From Neoarius graeffei (Eukaryota; Chordata; Actinopteri; Siluriformes; Ariidae), in assembly GCF_027579695.1 (NCBI RefSeq), contig NC_083571.1:73232279-73296278 (forward strand): a DNA stretch of 64,000 nt. The letters are read 5' to 3'. The number at the start of each line of letters is the position of its first letter. The first letter of the stretch is position 1. The notes below the pieces were generated by a model. That model saw nothing but the letters and a program-made list of their open reading frames with translations, had not been told where the DNA came from and made no database searches. Below are positions 32,638 to 44,000 of the stretch, piece by piece. The translations under genes and the position numbers were made by a program.

Positions 32638-33655
32638 TCAGTATCTGGTGTGACCCCCTTGTGCAGCAATAACTGCAACTAAACGTTTCCAGTAACTGTT
32701 GATCAGTCCTGCACACCAGCTTGGAGGAATTTTAGCCCATTCCTCCGTACAGAACAGCTTCAACTCTGGGATGTTGGTGGGTTTCCTCACATGAACTGCT
32801 TGCTTCAGGTCCTTCCACAGCATTTCGATTGAATTAAGGTCAGGACTTTGACTTGTCCATTCCAAAACATTAACTTTATTCTTCTTTAACCATTCTTTGG
32901 TAGAACGACTTGTATGCTTAGGGTCGCTGTCTTGCTGCATGACCCACCTCCTCTTGAGATTCAGTTCATGGACAGATGTCCTGACATTTTCCTTTAGAAT
33001 TTGCTGGTATAATTCAGAATTCATTGTTCCATCAATGATGGTAAGCTGTCCTGGCCCAGATGCAGCAAAACAGGCCCAAACCATGATACTACCACCACCA
33101 TGTTTCACAGAGGGGATAAGGTTCTTATGCTGGAATGCAGTGTTTTCTTTCTCCAAGCATAAAGCTTCTCATTTAAACCAAAAATGTTCTATTTCGGTCC
33201 CATCCTTCCACAAAACCTTTTTCCAATAGCCTTCTGGCTTGTCGATGTGATCTTTAGCAAACTGCAGATGAACAGCAATGTTCTTTTTGGAGAGCAGTGG
33301 CTTTCTCCTTGCAACCCTGCCATGCACACCATTTGTTGTTCAGTGTTCTCCTTATGGTGGACTCATGAATATTAGCCAATGTGAGAGAGGTCTTCAGTTG
33401 CTTAGAAGTTACCCTGGGGTCCTTTGTGACCTCGCTGACTATTACACGCCTTGCTTTTGGAGTGATCTTTGTTGGTCGGCCACTCCTGGGGAGGGTAACA
33501 ATGGTCTTGAATTTCCTCCATTTGTACACAATCTGTCTGACTGTGGATTGATGGAGTCCAAACCCTTTAGAGATGGTTTTGTAACCTTTTCCAGCCTGAT
33601 GAGCATCAACAACGCTTTTTCTGAGGTCCTCAGAAATGTCCTGTGTTTGTGCCAT
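32638..33655 (-). pseudogene. Tc1-like transposase of transposon A, frameshifted
   Basis: The start is MAQTQDISEDLRK at 33655. The N-terminal helix-turn-helix (GLHQSTVRQIVYKWRKF) and GRPTKITPKA linker are intact. A frame change at about 33300 and an in-frame TGA near 33176 break the middle. The C-terminal half is open (GGGSIMVWACFAASG, MQQDSDPKHTS, SPDLNSIEMLW). The remnants at 13920 and 49018 derive from this family. Confidence 0.85.
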
Positions 33656-34020
33656 GATACACTTCCACAAACGTGTTGTGAAGATCAGACTTTGATAAAG
33701 CCCTGTTCTTTAAATAAAACAGGGTGCCCACTCACACCTGATTGTCATCCCATTGATTGAAAACACCTGACTTTAATTTCACCTTCATATCAGCTGCTAA
33801 TCCTAGAGGTTCACATACTTTTGCCACTCACAGATATGTAATATTGGATCATTTTCCTCAATAAATAAATGACCAAGTATAATATTTTTGTCTCATTTGT
33901 TTAACTGGGTTCTCTTTATCTACTTTTAGGACGTGTGTAAAAATCTGATGATGTTTTAGGTCATATTCATGCAGAAACAGAAAATTCTAAAGGGTTCGCA
34001 AACTTTCAAGCACCACTGTA

Positions 34021-34451
34021 CAGTTGGTACAGTACCCAGTTTAAACAAAACTATGTTTCTCCAGGACCATGGTGCTACATTAAACATCATAGGACTACAG
34101 GCCTACATATAACAACATAAAGTGCAAGAGTGCAATAAGTCCAACATGGCAGATGGTAAATGACACAATAGATCAACAATAAACGACACAAACAACATAA
34201 AGTGCAGAGTTAAGTTTGCACATGGAGGTAATATATGAAAGGGAATAAATAAATGTCAACCTTGTGTGTGAGAGACATTGTAAACATTGTAAGGCAATAG
34301 TGCATTATTGTCCACTGTGCAAAAGACTGCAGTGTGAGTGGTGTGTTCAACAGGCCATGAGAATCAGTCCGAGTTGAGGAGTCGAATGGCATGAGGAATT
34401 GAGGTAGTGTATGAAAATGGAATAAATAGATGTAAACCGTGTGTGTGTGTG

Positions 34452-34488
<37 letters not shown>

Positions 34489-35220
34489 TTGCAACCAGTG
34501 TAAGCAGTAGTGCATTATTGTCCACTGTGCAAAGATTGCAGTGGGAGGGGTGTGATCAACAGTCTTGTATATTTTTATAGTTTAATAGTAATCTATATTT
34601 TTATGTTTTTGTATTTGTGCAAGAGAAAATTGCCAATTGGGTCTATCCGTCCTGTAATTTTCGCCTGTCAATCAGTTCTGTATGGATTTATGACGAGCAC
34701 TGTGAAACAAAACTAAACTAAAAACCTGCCCCAGCCCAAACAAAAATTATTATTGTTGTTGTTGTTGCTGCAACTTTATTTATTTTGAACTTTTTAAAAA
34801 GTTACAAAGTGCTTTTGAAGGATTAACACGCGCGCACACATAAAATCCATGAAGATGTATACAGCCACAGAAACATTTTGCTTTTGGAGGGGTGTGATCA
34901 ACAGTCTGTGAGAATCAGTCCAGTCCCTCAGAGTTGAGGAGTCTGATAGCATGTGGGAAGAAACTATTGCAGAGTCTGGCTGTGAAGGCCCAAATGTTTT
35001 GGTACCTTTTTCCAGACGGCAGGAAGGTGAAGAGATTGTGTGAGGGGTGTGTGGGGTCAGCCATGATGCTGGTGGCTTTCCTGATGCAGCGTGTAGTGTA
35101 AATGTCTGTGATGGAGGGAAGAGAGACTCTGATGAGCTTCTCAGCTGTCCTCACTATCCGCTGTAGGGTCTTGTGATCCGAGATGGTGCAATTCCCAAAC
35201 CAGACCGTGATACAGAAGTA
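34021..35220 (-). mobile_element. Non-LTR retrotransposon 3' region (Rex/L2-like), minus strand
   Basis: The minus-strand frame 35154-34915 reads ATSIMADPTHPSHNLF, FLPSGKRYQNI and LCNSFFPHAIRLLNS, a C-terminal motif set typical of fish non-LTR reverse transcriptases (Rex/L2-like by recollection). The rest is 3' UTR with partial internal repeats (TGCATTATTGTCCACTGTGC at 34301 and 34510) and a (GA)n tract at 34456-34483. It is interrupted at 34566-34885 by a chimeric insert. Confidence 0.65.
34566..34885 (+). repeat. Chimeric insert copied from the gene's upstream region
   Basis: 320 bp flanked by a 22-bp direct repeat (34544-34565 and 34886-34907). Its left part (to about 34737) matches the LINE 3' tail upstream of the gene (about 5065-5262). 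Its right part (34738-34885) matches intron 1 just before the first coding exon (about 6388-6556). The roughly 1.1 kb between them, including the promoter and exon 1, is absent. It carries no gene. Confidence 0.75.
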
Positions 35221-36112
35221 TTACAAGCTGGCATGCACGATTGCAAATATGACAGGCTGCAGAGGAATGAATGCCAGCTCAATTTCAGCTAATGTGTTCT
35301 CACCCATAGACTAACAGCACCAACCAGAAAGTCCAGGAACATCTGACGGTTATAACTGCATGTGCTCAAGACACATGCTTCAGCCCAAACTGATCAACTG
35401 AGTTGTTTACTTCTTTTCTGTCCTGGCACGATAACTTCATCTGATGGTTTGAAGAGGGATAGAAAAGTGTTTCTGATTAAAAAGTTTTGGTGGGACTTCA
35501 ACTAAAATTCATGATTTCAATGGTATTTTTTTCACATCCAGTGCAACTGAATTGGAATGATCTGAGGAATGCGTTTAGTTTTACTAGTTAAACATTATAT
35601 TTACTGTACTTATAAACAAGATTGTAATTTGTGAGTGAAAATAAATGTCTTCATTAAAGTATTCATTTTAAAAAGATCAGATTTTGTCTTTTTAAAGTGT
35701 TGTACAGAGAATGGTGACACAAGGGTGTGGTCTCAGCGTACAGTATGAACGAAATTACAGGCATTTTGCAGACGCTCTGATCCAGAGTGACGTACAACAG
35801 ACCCAAAGCAGCCTGGGGAGCAGTTGGGGGGGGTCAGGTGTTTTACTCAAGGGCACTTCAGTGATTCCTGCTGGTCCAGGGACTCAGACCTGTGACCTTT
35901 TGGTCCAAAAGCTGCTTCTCTAATCATTAGGCCATGGCTTCCAACAGAAAATCCTCTGAGAGCATTAACATTTATCTAATTTAGAATCACATTCTAAATT
36001 TTATTTTTACCCTTTCTTTATCCTGCTATAAATAAATAAACAAACAAACAAACAAATGAAAAATGCAGGAAATGTCATTTGGTAATAATGTTGTTTTTCA
36101 GGTTGTCAGACA
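35221..36112. repeat. G2 upstream repeat with tRNA-derived SINE
   Basis: From about 35385 it is colinear with 5250-5969 and 62090-62810. The minus-orientation tRNA-derived SINE is at about 35757-35945. 35221-35384 is unassigned. No gene. Confidence 0.6.
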
Positions 36113-36273
36113 AGCTGTGATTGGCTTCCAGGCCCTTTTGACATAATGGATTTCGCATCATGAGAGTAAATACGTTGTTACTCCTGTTGAATAAATATCC
36201 CATTTACCTGCTCGATATTTTAGACTTTGCCACTAGACTGAGAACACTCCATCTCTGCTACCTGTGGACTCAG
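36113..36273 (+). promoter_or_regulatory. G2 predicted promoter and untranslated exon 1
   Basis: Inverted CCAAT box at 36120-36124 and TATA-like AATAAATAT at 36190-36198. Exon 1 ends at 36273 (GGACTCAG, donor GTGAGT). Spacing is identical to G1 and G4. Intron 1 lacks the (CA)n tract present in G1. Confidence 0.5.
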
Positions 36274-36686
36274 GTGAGTTATTACTTTACTTTCTCCCGA
36301 GAATCACCAGACTGTAAGATGATATAAAATGTATCAGGCTCTTATAGACAATTTAAATATTAAGATATTTAATATTCACTGAAATATTACGCTTAAAAAT
36401 TTTATATTTACTTGCAGAGTACATGACAGAATATTTTCTATGATGTCAAGAAAATTGCTTTAAATATACAAAGAATATAATTAATTAAATTAATTAAAGC
36501 TAGTCATAATATCTAATTATAATTATACATCTGTAATTTATTATTATTATTATTATTGCTGCTGTGACTTTATTTATATTGAACTTTTCAAAATCCATGA
36601 AGTTATATACAGCCACAGAAACATTTTGCTTGCATAGCTGATATATAATCTGATATATAATTAACTTTTAGGTTATGAACAACACC

Positions 36687-39600
36687 ATGGACAGGAAGAT
36701 TATACTGGCCATTTTGTGTCTGATTGGTAAGTGTTCACTGAACTTCATCTCAGTTTCTGTAGTCACTTCTATCCTGCTCAAATGTATAGAAATAACATTG
36801 TAGATTAATTTTTAGGCTATTTTTATAAAATTAAGTGTTGGCAGTTTACACATTATACTAAAGTTCCTCGAGAACTGTGACATTTGTGACACAATAACAT
36901 TGGCAGTAAACCACAAAATTGTCAAATTTGTACAATCTGCTCTTGTTTCTAACATTTATCTTCATTATCTTCATTAATCTATGAATTCTGTGATTAATAG
37001 TGGGCGATCACATGATTTATCCTGATATCTCGTGTTGAGTGCTTGACCTTTTATCACAAAGAACTTATCAGTGTCTTGTTTTCGCTTCGCTGCATAACTG
37101 TACTGAAGTATAGAAACTACGGAAGCCGAGAGAGGCCCTTCATATAATCCTTTTTTTATTCACCTTATTATCCCGAGATAAAGACATAATTAATTCAGGA
37201 TCTCGAGAAAACAACACAACTAATTCGAGATCTCGAGAAAACAAAACCGTTATTTCGAGATCTCGAGAAAATAAAACAATTATTCTGTGATCTCGAGAAA
37301 ACAAAACATTTGTTTCATGATCTCGAGTAAACAGCTGAGAAATGGTTCATTCAGGTGCGCCAAGAGACTTGTGATATGCTGAGTTTGGGGCTATTTCTCA
37401 TTCTGTATAGACGCAACTTTGGTCATTAGAATGTCTGGAATAATCGATCACCTAATAAGGCAAAATTTTGATCAGGGGTTGACACAGGGAGAGATTGCAT
37501 TAAGCCTTTTAATAAGGGATAATTTCAAAATTTCTAGGTCTTCGTTGTCTGACCCACGGGGGGGGCAGCTCTGCTAGAAATCTCAGCTGTTTTCTCGAAA
37601 TCATGAAATAATAATAATGGTATTGTTTTTTCGAGATCACGGAATAATTGTCTTGTTTTCTCGAAATCATGGAATAATTGCCTTGTTTTATCGAGATCAC
37701 GGAATAATTGTTTTCTTTTCTCGAGATCTCGAATTAGTTGTGTTGTTTTCTCGAGATCCTGAATTAATTATGTCTTTGTCTCGGAATAACAGTTTTGTTT
37801 TCTCGAGATCTCGAATTAGTTGTGTTGTTTTCTCGAGATCCTGAATTAATTATGTCGTTATCTCGGGATAACAAGGTGAATAAAAAAAGATTATATGAAG
37901 GGCCTCTTGCGGCTTCCGTAAGAAACAGACGAAGTGTTCCTTTCAGAATGTTAGTGAGACAGATTACTTCAGAAGGCTTCATTGTATAAACAGCATGATG
38001 GTGGTAGCATGTGGATTTGAATATCATTACATCACAAGGGTTGGGTTGAAACCCTGTTTTGATGTCATCCATCAAGTCCTTATTTGAGATGGTTCTTGTC
38101 ATTTGCAGATCACATCTGATGATCTATACTCAGGAAATGTTGCAGTTGGTCAAACAGAGAAGAGTAGTACAGGGGAGAAATATTCCAAATGTTCCATGGA
38201 AAATACACACTGCTTTCTTTTTATTATCATTGTTTACTTCCTGCAAGGGGTAGGGGCAGTGAATAACATCTATAATTAATATATAATTTAAAAGTTTATA
38301 TATAACTTTTGGCATTTGAATCTGAACTGTGTTTCATCTGAATAACAAAAAGAGTACACAGAAAAGTTCTAACCCTTTTATTCAAGCAAAAAACACTGAA
38401 CTTAGTTTTTTCATTTGTCCTTTTGTGTAATTTGTACTTTGATATACATGTGTTCAGTCCATCAACTTTCCGTTTCTCCTCCAAAATAATTTTCGTGGAA
38501 GAATGATGGTAGAGTAAATAATCCACTTCATTCACATTCATTCCACCTGTGAGTGAGTCTGTACTGCGCCTCCTGGCGACGTGTTACGGAAACGTCACCA
38601 ACATGGACTAGAATATATTAACCCAATGGGGCTCAAAACTCAGTGGGTGTGTCACACTGTGTAGTCATGTTATACACTGGCACTGATTGGCTGTATGCAC
38701 CTCCAGTAGAGCGTATCCCTGCCTCCAGCACTGGGCAAGTTCCAGTTCACCCACAGCCTCGCTTCACATCATTCTGGCAGTGGTGCTGTTACACTCGGTC
38801 TAAAAAAAAATCACAAAGAATCCTCTTTAAAATGTTTGTTAATCACAGATAAGGTGATGTGAATGCTTAAAATATGGAACCTTATATTTATTTTTCTTTT
38901 ACCTTTGGAGTGTGTGTGTGTGTGTGTTTTAATCCTGCTAGTCCATTGATATGAGCCGCCCCTGACTCTGCAGTTTACCTCAGAGATGATGGTCATAGAT
39001 TAAACAGATCTGTGATTCAGCTGAGCTTTATGAAGCACATTGCCTTGTTTCTGTTTTATCAGCATCAGTTTCTAATTTTGATTTCAACTTTGTTATGGTC
39101 CACTATTCTAATCATCTTCAATGGTCATGACTTCAGCCCTAAGTGCAGCTCAGGTGGGCTCTGCAGCGGACCCGACTTCACCCGCAAGCACAGCTGACCC
39201 CACAATGGACGTGACTTCACCCGCAATCACAGATGATACTAAGCCCCCGAACACAGCTGGCACAACTGCAACAAATGCACCAGTAACTGAAGTTTTCACG
39301 TTGATCTTCCGCATCAAGGAAACCTTTGTTCCAGCACTGGCTAACCCAAATTCTAAACAATTTAAAGACAAAGCTGAAAAAGTCACTCGTGAGGTATGTT
39401 TTCCAGATAATGCCACCATTTACAATTTATTTAATTCTGCTAAACATGAGAGATTTTACCACATGAAGATTCCTATTGCCATATAAGACAACCTGAAGAA
39501 TGCATCTGGTTCTAATCATGCATTTCTGTTCACAGTGTGTGCAGGACATGTGTGACTTTTGCGCTTTTGTTCAAATTTTCATGTTCAATTTAAGTGAAAT

Positions 39601-40310
39601 CCAATTCAATTGACATAACATGAGGCACCATTTGAATATGATTTAAAGCATTTGTAAGTCTCATCGCATATTAGTTGTTATTGCTAACTTTATCTATGGC
39701 TAAATAATAAGCCATTTTATCTGTTAGTTTTTGATCACCTAATTCAACTTCTTCTTCTTAGATTGAACCATTGTACAAGAAAGCCTTCAAAAACTTCCAT
39801 CTCATGCAAATCTTCCAGTTCAGGTACCGTAAGAAGGCGGATATGGCTCTGAATGTTTATTTCTTTGTTGATTAATGGTTGAATTTTAACCTGTATCTCT
39901 TTGTTTGTGCAATTTCAGGAATGGTTCTATTGTGACACACAGCCTCATGTCTTTCCTTTCTGGTGCTAACGTGACTGACACCAAAGTGAAAGACGTCCTT
40001 GCAAAAGGAGTTAACAGCTTGACCTTTCCTGTTGAGCCAAACTCCATCAATGTCACCCTTGTTATTAGTCAGTATCAACAGGCGAATAAATTACTGTGTT
40101 ATTTATTAATTAGTGCTTATTAATTGTAAATAATCCAAATTCAAATTTCTTGTATATTTTTAGGTTTAAATATGTATTTGTGTACATTTAATTTCATGTC
40201 TATTTTTATATTTTGCAGGTAATTCCATGCCACCAGTGATTGCCAGCTCACTTTCCATGATATGGATGTCTCTTCTACCACTTCTACTTTCAGCAGCATT
40301 GCACTGTTAG
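36687..40310 (+). CDS. G2: small secreted/GPI-anchored SEA-domain mucin-like protein
   Basis: Exons 36687-36726, 39137-39393, 39762-39823, 39919-40067 and 40219-40310 give 199 residues in one frame. It differs from G1 by a stalk nine residues shorter: the AEI before the second unit and much of the third TSP unit are lost by in-frame deletions. The SEA domain and the Gly-Ser site (residues 122-123, FRNGSIVT) are unchanged, and the tail retains the hydrophobic GPI-like end. The signal peptide is MDRKIILAILCLI. Intron 2 lacks both SINEs of G1 but holds an 803-bp TIR element. With complete promoter, exons and splice sites it is the least altered copy apart from the stalk. Confidence 0.8.
37118..37920. 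mobile_element. 803-bp element with long TIRs and CTCGAG-rich subrepeats
   Basis: The ends TACGGAAGCCG...GAGGCCC and complement extend inward as imperfect inverted repeats of over 100 bp. They are built from repeats of TCTCGAGAAAACAA-like units, giving dense CTCGAG palindromes. The flanking 6-bp duplication is AGAAAC (37112-37117 and 37921-37926), single in G1 (7331-7336). It has no transposase. Superfamily not assigned; a 6-bp TSD is unusual. It lies in G2 intron 2. Confidence 0.8.
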
Positions 40311-40838
40311 CTCTAAGCCTGATCAGAAAACACACACAATAACTTAACAACGCTATTTAACATTTCAACCTATTCTACTGTTGTAAATGCACACAGACAG
40401 CTCCTTTTGTCACCACAAACAGTAACATGTATGTTTGCTTTTTACTGATTAATATTTAATTCATAAGCTAAATGGAATCGGGTGTTTTTATAAACAATAT
40501 CTGCTTTCATAAGAAAAACAAATATTTTAAATGATGAAACTGAGGATTTAATGATGGTGGTGACATACCTGAACATTTCTCCACTTCTAAACAGTCCTAT
40601 TGATTGCTGTCTTTCATTCATGGGCGTAAAAATGCGTATGGACGCGTCCATACCAATATTCAGCTGAGTTTAAAATGTCCATACCATTTTTGAATGGAGA
40701 AGCCGCGATGCGGGAAACGCTGAATAAAACCACCAAACGCGGTATCGCTTCCAGCTGATTTTCAGTTGTGAACAGACCTCTCAAAGACGGCTGACTATTG
40801 GTGGGGACAGCAGGTAAAAAAGGTTTATGAAGCTTTGA

Positions 40839-41175
40839 TTGGCCCACCTCCCGTTGCCTTGACGTTGCTATGGTTTTTGATTGGCCCACCTCCCGTTGCC
40901 TTGACGTTGCTATGGTTTTTGATTGGCCCTCCTCCCGTTGTCTTGACGTTGCTATGGTTTTTGATTGGCCCACCTCCCGTTGCCTTGACGTTGCTATGGT
41001 TTTTGATTGGCCCTCCTCCCGTTGCCTTGACGTTGCTATGGTTTTTGATTGGCCCACCTCCCGTTGCCTTGACGTTGCTATGGTTTTTGATTGGCCCTCC
41101 TCCCGTTGCCTTGACGTTGCTATGGTTTTTGATTGGCCCACCTCCCGTTGCCTTGACGTTGCTATGGTTTTTTGT
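40839..41175. repeat. 42-bp minisatellite, eight units
   Basis: Eight units starting GATTGGCCCACCTCCCGTTG and ending TGACGTTGCTATGG plus T's. From unit 2 on, CCCACC and CCCTCC variants alternate, suggesting an 84-bp higher-order unit. Each unit has an inverted CCAAT box and a TGACGT half-CRE. Because 42 is divisible by three, long repetitive reading frames appear in several frames; they are not genes. Confidence 0.95.
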
Positions 41176-41419
41176 TGTCATTGGCTGTAAGCAGTAGCAA
41201 GCGGTAAAATCAGCATCCAGCTCGCTGATACAGCAAAACAGCACACAGGCAGTGATGTCGGGCAATAAAAGAAAACGTAAGGCGGACATAATATGACATT
41301 TTTGTCATATGATCCTGTAACAGCAAGGAGTTTCTGTTTGCAATCTCTGTCTGTCTGTCTCTCTCTCTCACACACACACTAATAAATGCTTGTAGGTGAT
41401 GCTAAATGTTTACTTATAT

Positions 41420-41447
41420 TTACTGTAACAGCAAGGAGTTTCTGTTT

Positions 41448-41513
<66 letters not shown>

Positions 41514-41515
41514 TA
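41420..41515. repeat. (CT)n microsatellite
   Basis: A run of CT dinucleotides at about 41452-41508 within the second copy of a short tandem duplication (first copy at about 41317-41420, with a much shorter CTGT/CT tract). Confidence 0.9.
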
Positions 41516-42135
41516 ATAAATGCTTGTAGGTAATGCTAAATGTTTACTTATATTTACTTTTTTCTTGCTCATTGTTTGCATGTATATGTGTATATGCGTA
41601 TGTATGTAACCTCTGCAATAAAATGTGAAAATGTAAAAATGTGAAACAATTGTCACTTAACCCTTTCAACTTAATGAATAAACATTTTTGCAAAATGCAC
41701 AACTACCAAAACTCTTCACACTTCTACCACCCATACCTACATTACTTCCAGATTCTGAAATTGCAGTAACTCAAAAGGAAGCACATGATGTTTCAAATGT
41801 GTGAAAATAGTAAAAGTTGTGTGAAAATGAAGCAGCAGCACATAATTTTGATTGATTGTGTTGTTGTATTTTGTGTAGGTCATCCACTACAGCGAAATTC
41901 ACAGCAACTTCAATGTCCACTTTCTCTGTGTGATAATGTATTGCCCGTATACATGCAGATGTTAGCCTAAGTCTAAGACTAAGTGTTCCTGGTGCTAAAA
42001 ATCAAAATAACACAAAGGAATGGACAACCAATCATTTGTACAGTGTAGGCCACATTTCGTGCGACGACCATGGCGCACTGGGGCGCTTGGCCAAATTATG
42101 TCCCCACCAATATCAACACCGTTGTTACGCCCTTG

Positions 42136-43740
42136 CTTTCATTTATTAAATTTAAATCAATAAGAATATTCTTGAAACAGATGTATAGTTTGAAACAGAT
42201 GTATCGTTAACAGGATAAACTAAGATGTCAAAGTCTAGTCATTTATATGTACAGTAATGTATATATTGTGTATGGGAGTGTGCAATAACTATAAATGTTT
42301 TATGAAATAACCTTTGCACATTTTGTGTAATTCAGTTTTATTATATCATAAAATACAATACACAATACACTGTATGGTGTATATATTATAAGCTTGCTGT
42401 AAGATTGAGTGCCATAATGGTTGTGAGGAGGTTGGAGCTCAGGTGGCATCTTGGTTCCGTGGTGTGCTGATTAGCACTCTGGACTCTGAATCCAGTAATC
42501 AAAGTTCAAATCTCAGGTAGAACCTCCCCAAACTTTGTTCAAGGTTCTATACTATTGCAGCAAATATAACATTGCCTCAAATGTAGCTCATGTAGGGTTT
42601 ATTGTAGCAAATTCCAACTGAGGTGAATGAAACACATCTGCATTGTTTTTTATTCATCAAGTAAAACTCTTGTGTTCTTTGGCTAAAAGAGTGAAGTTGG
42701 GAGCATGTTAGATAAACATGTTAATAAAGATCTGGAGGTACCTGGTTCAATCATGGCTAACCATAATTCAATCACTTATTAGTCCCTGCTTTTTGTGATG
42801 CAAACTTTTATTTTAATGGAACTTCACCTGAATCCTTCAGGCCTCCAGTTCGTCACGAGGTCTTTCCCTAATTGTCAGCTGCCCTTTCACAGCAGTAGCA
42901 GTCACTGCTTTATTCCAGATATAGAAATTGATATATGATATGATATGATCATTGTTTTTCATTTGTAACTAAAAAAACCTTTATATGGTAGACTTTACAG
43001 TAACCATCTTCATAGCACTGTAGACTAAATATCAGCGTTTTGGTCATTTCTTTCGGCATTGAAGACCCTCCTCATTCACTATGTACAAGTAAGAGGATTT
43101 TATTTAAATATTATTGATCTTTACAGTGCTAGTCTTTCCAAAATGACATAAAATCCCAGATTTTCCTGTGTGTGATATGCTCAAATAGGTTGTAAAGGTC
43201 ACTGTTAAATAAAAAAATTTGTTCGAAAAAGAAATTTTTGCATCTGAATTCTCTTCCAAAAATCACTAAAAGCTTGTCCGCCATTAGATTGGATCAATTT
43301 GTAGGTCAGTGGTGCTGCATGTGTGACGTCATATGCGCCACTGCCTTCTTTTGTGTCCACACTGACTCTATAATATTCTCTGCAATGGCGTGCGTCCTTT
43401 ATACTAATTCTTTTGAAAAAGTTGACGAAACCTACAATGGGATGGTACACAAGTGTCATAACAATTATATTATTTTATAATTTTAATAATTTTATTTTAG
43501 GTGCTTATAATAGGGAATATCGAGTGCTATTTTATGACCCAATCCCACAACACTTAACTATAACTATACATATAACTATAACTATGATTATACCTATACC
43601 TGAATTTAGTTCCAGTCTGGAGCAGTCACAGTACAACTATAATCCCGACTATCGGTTGTTGGTTTTTGTCGGAAAATATAGCAGTTGTAGGGATTCTTTG
43701 ACACTTCTACAATCAGCTTCTTCTCTATTGATGCAACAAG
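42136..43740. repeat. Array flank repeat U, copy 3
   Basis: Nearly identical to 928-2540 and more distant from the U' copies. Contains the tRNA-Gln-like sequence at 42453-42525. The reading frames at 43205-43480 mirror those at 1989-2264. Confidence 0.85.
42453..42525 (+). pseudogene. tRNA-Gln(CTG)-like pseudogene
   Basis: 73 nt, with full D arm and CTG anticodon loop. It has the same weak T stem as the other copies. It differs from the unit-A copy at 1245 by keeping the D-arm bases lost there. Confidence 0.65.
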
Positions 43741-43859
43741 GATGTACAAAGATGTTCGGGAAAAATAGTACGTGCTCAGACAACGTTACATGTAATCAAT
43801 TACCTGATAGGTCAGATGTTTTATTGGATCAAGTTCAGGTTTGGGAAAATCCCACCCCC

Positions 43860-43870
43860 ACTCATCCACC

Positions 43871-43903
<33 letters not shown>
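43860..43903. repeat. (CA)n tract at deletion junction upstream of G3
   Basis: To its left the sequence is colinear with unit A up to the (CA)n at 2660. To its right it continues as after the (CA)n at 6470-6510. About 3.8 kb present in unit A (palindrome, LINE tail, SINE, promoter, exon 1) is missing. Confidence 0.85.
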
Positions 43904-43904
<1 letters not shown>

Positions 43905-44000
43905 AAATCCATGAAGATATATACAGCCACAGAAACATTTTGCTTGCATAGCTGATATATAATCTAATATATAATTAACTTTTAGGTTATAAACAACACC

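Larger units (their letters stand above)
30815..34018 (-). mobile_element. Tc1-like transposon A, interrupted by Tc1-like transposon B
   Basis: Termini GGTGCTTGAAAGTTTGTGAA and complement (TTCGCAAACTTTCAAGCACC) are flanked by TA (30813-30814 and 34019-34020). Without the inserted transposon B it measures about 1.6 kb, full Tc1 length. The transposase gene is on the minus strand and broken. It sits inside a minus-strand LINE. Confidence 0.9.
40619..42135. mobile_element. hAT-like element with GGGCGTAA termini, 8-bp TSD CTTTCATT
   Basis: The left end CATGGGCGTAAAAA and right end (reverse complement) CAAGGGCGTAACAA are TIRs flanked by CTTTCATT (40611-40618 and 42136-42143). Empty sites are at 10441 and 46467. 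It is 1517 bp without a transposase gene and contains a 42-bp minisatellite, a duplicated block of about 110-140 bp (41317-41560) and (CT)n. A partial copy at 398-927 marks the start of unit A. Confidence 0.85.

Noticed and set aside
40839-41175. CRISPR-like regular array
   Set aside because: Units are contiguous 42-bp direct repeats with no unique spacers, in an animal genome.
40614-41289. Long repetitive reading frames on both strands
   Set aside because: They arise because the 42-bp minisatellite unit is a multiple of three; the same repeat is open in several frames and has no start context or splice signals.
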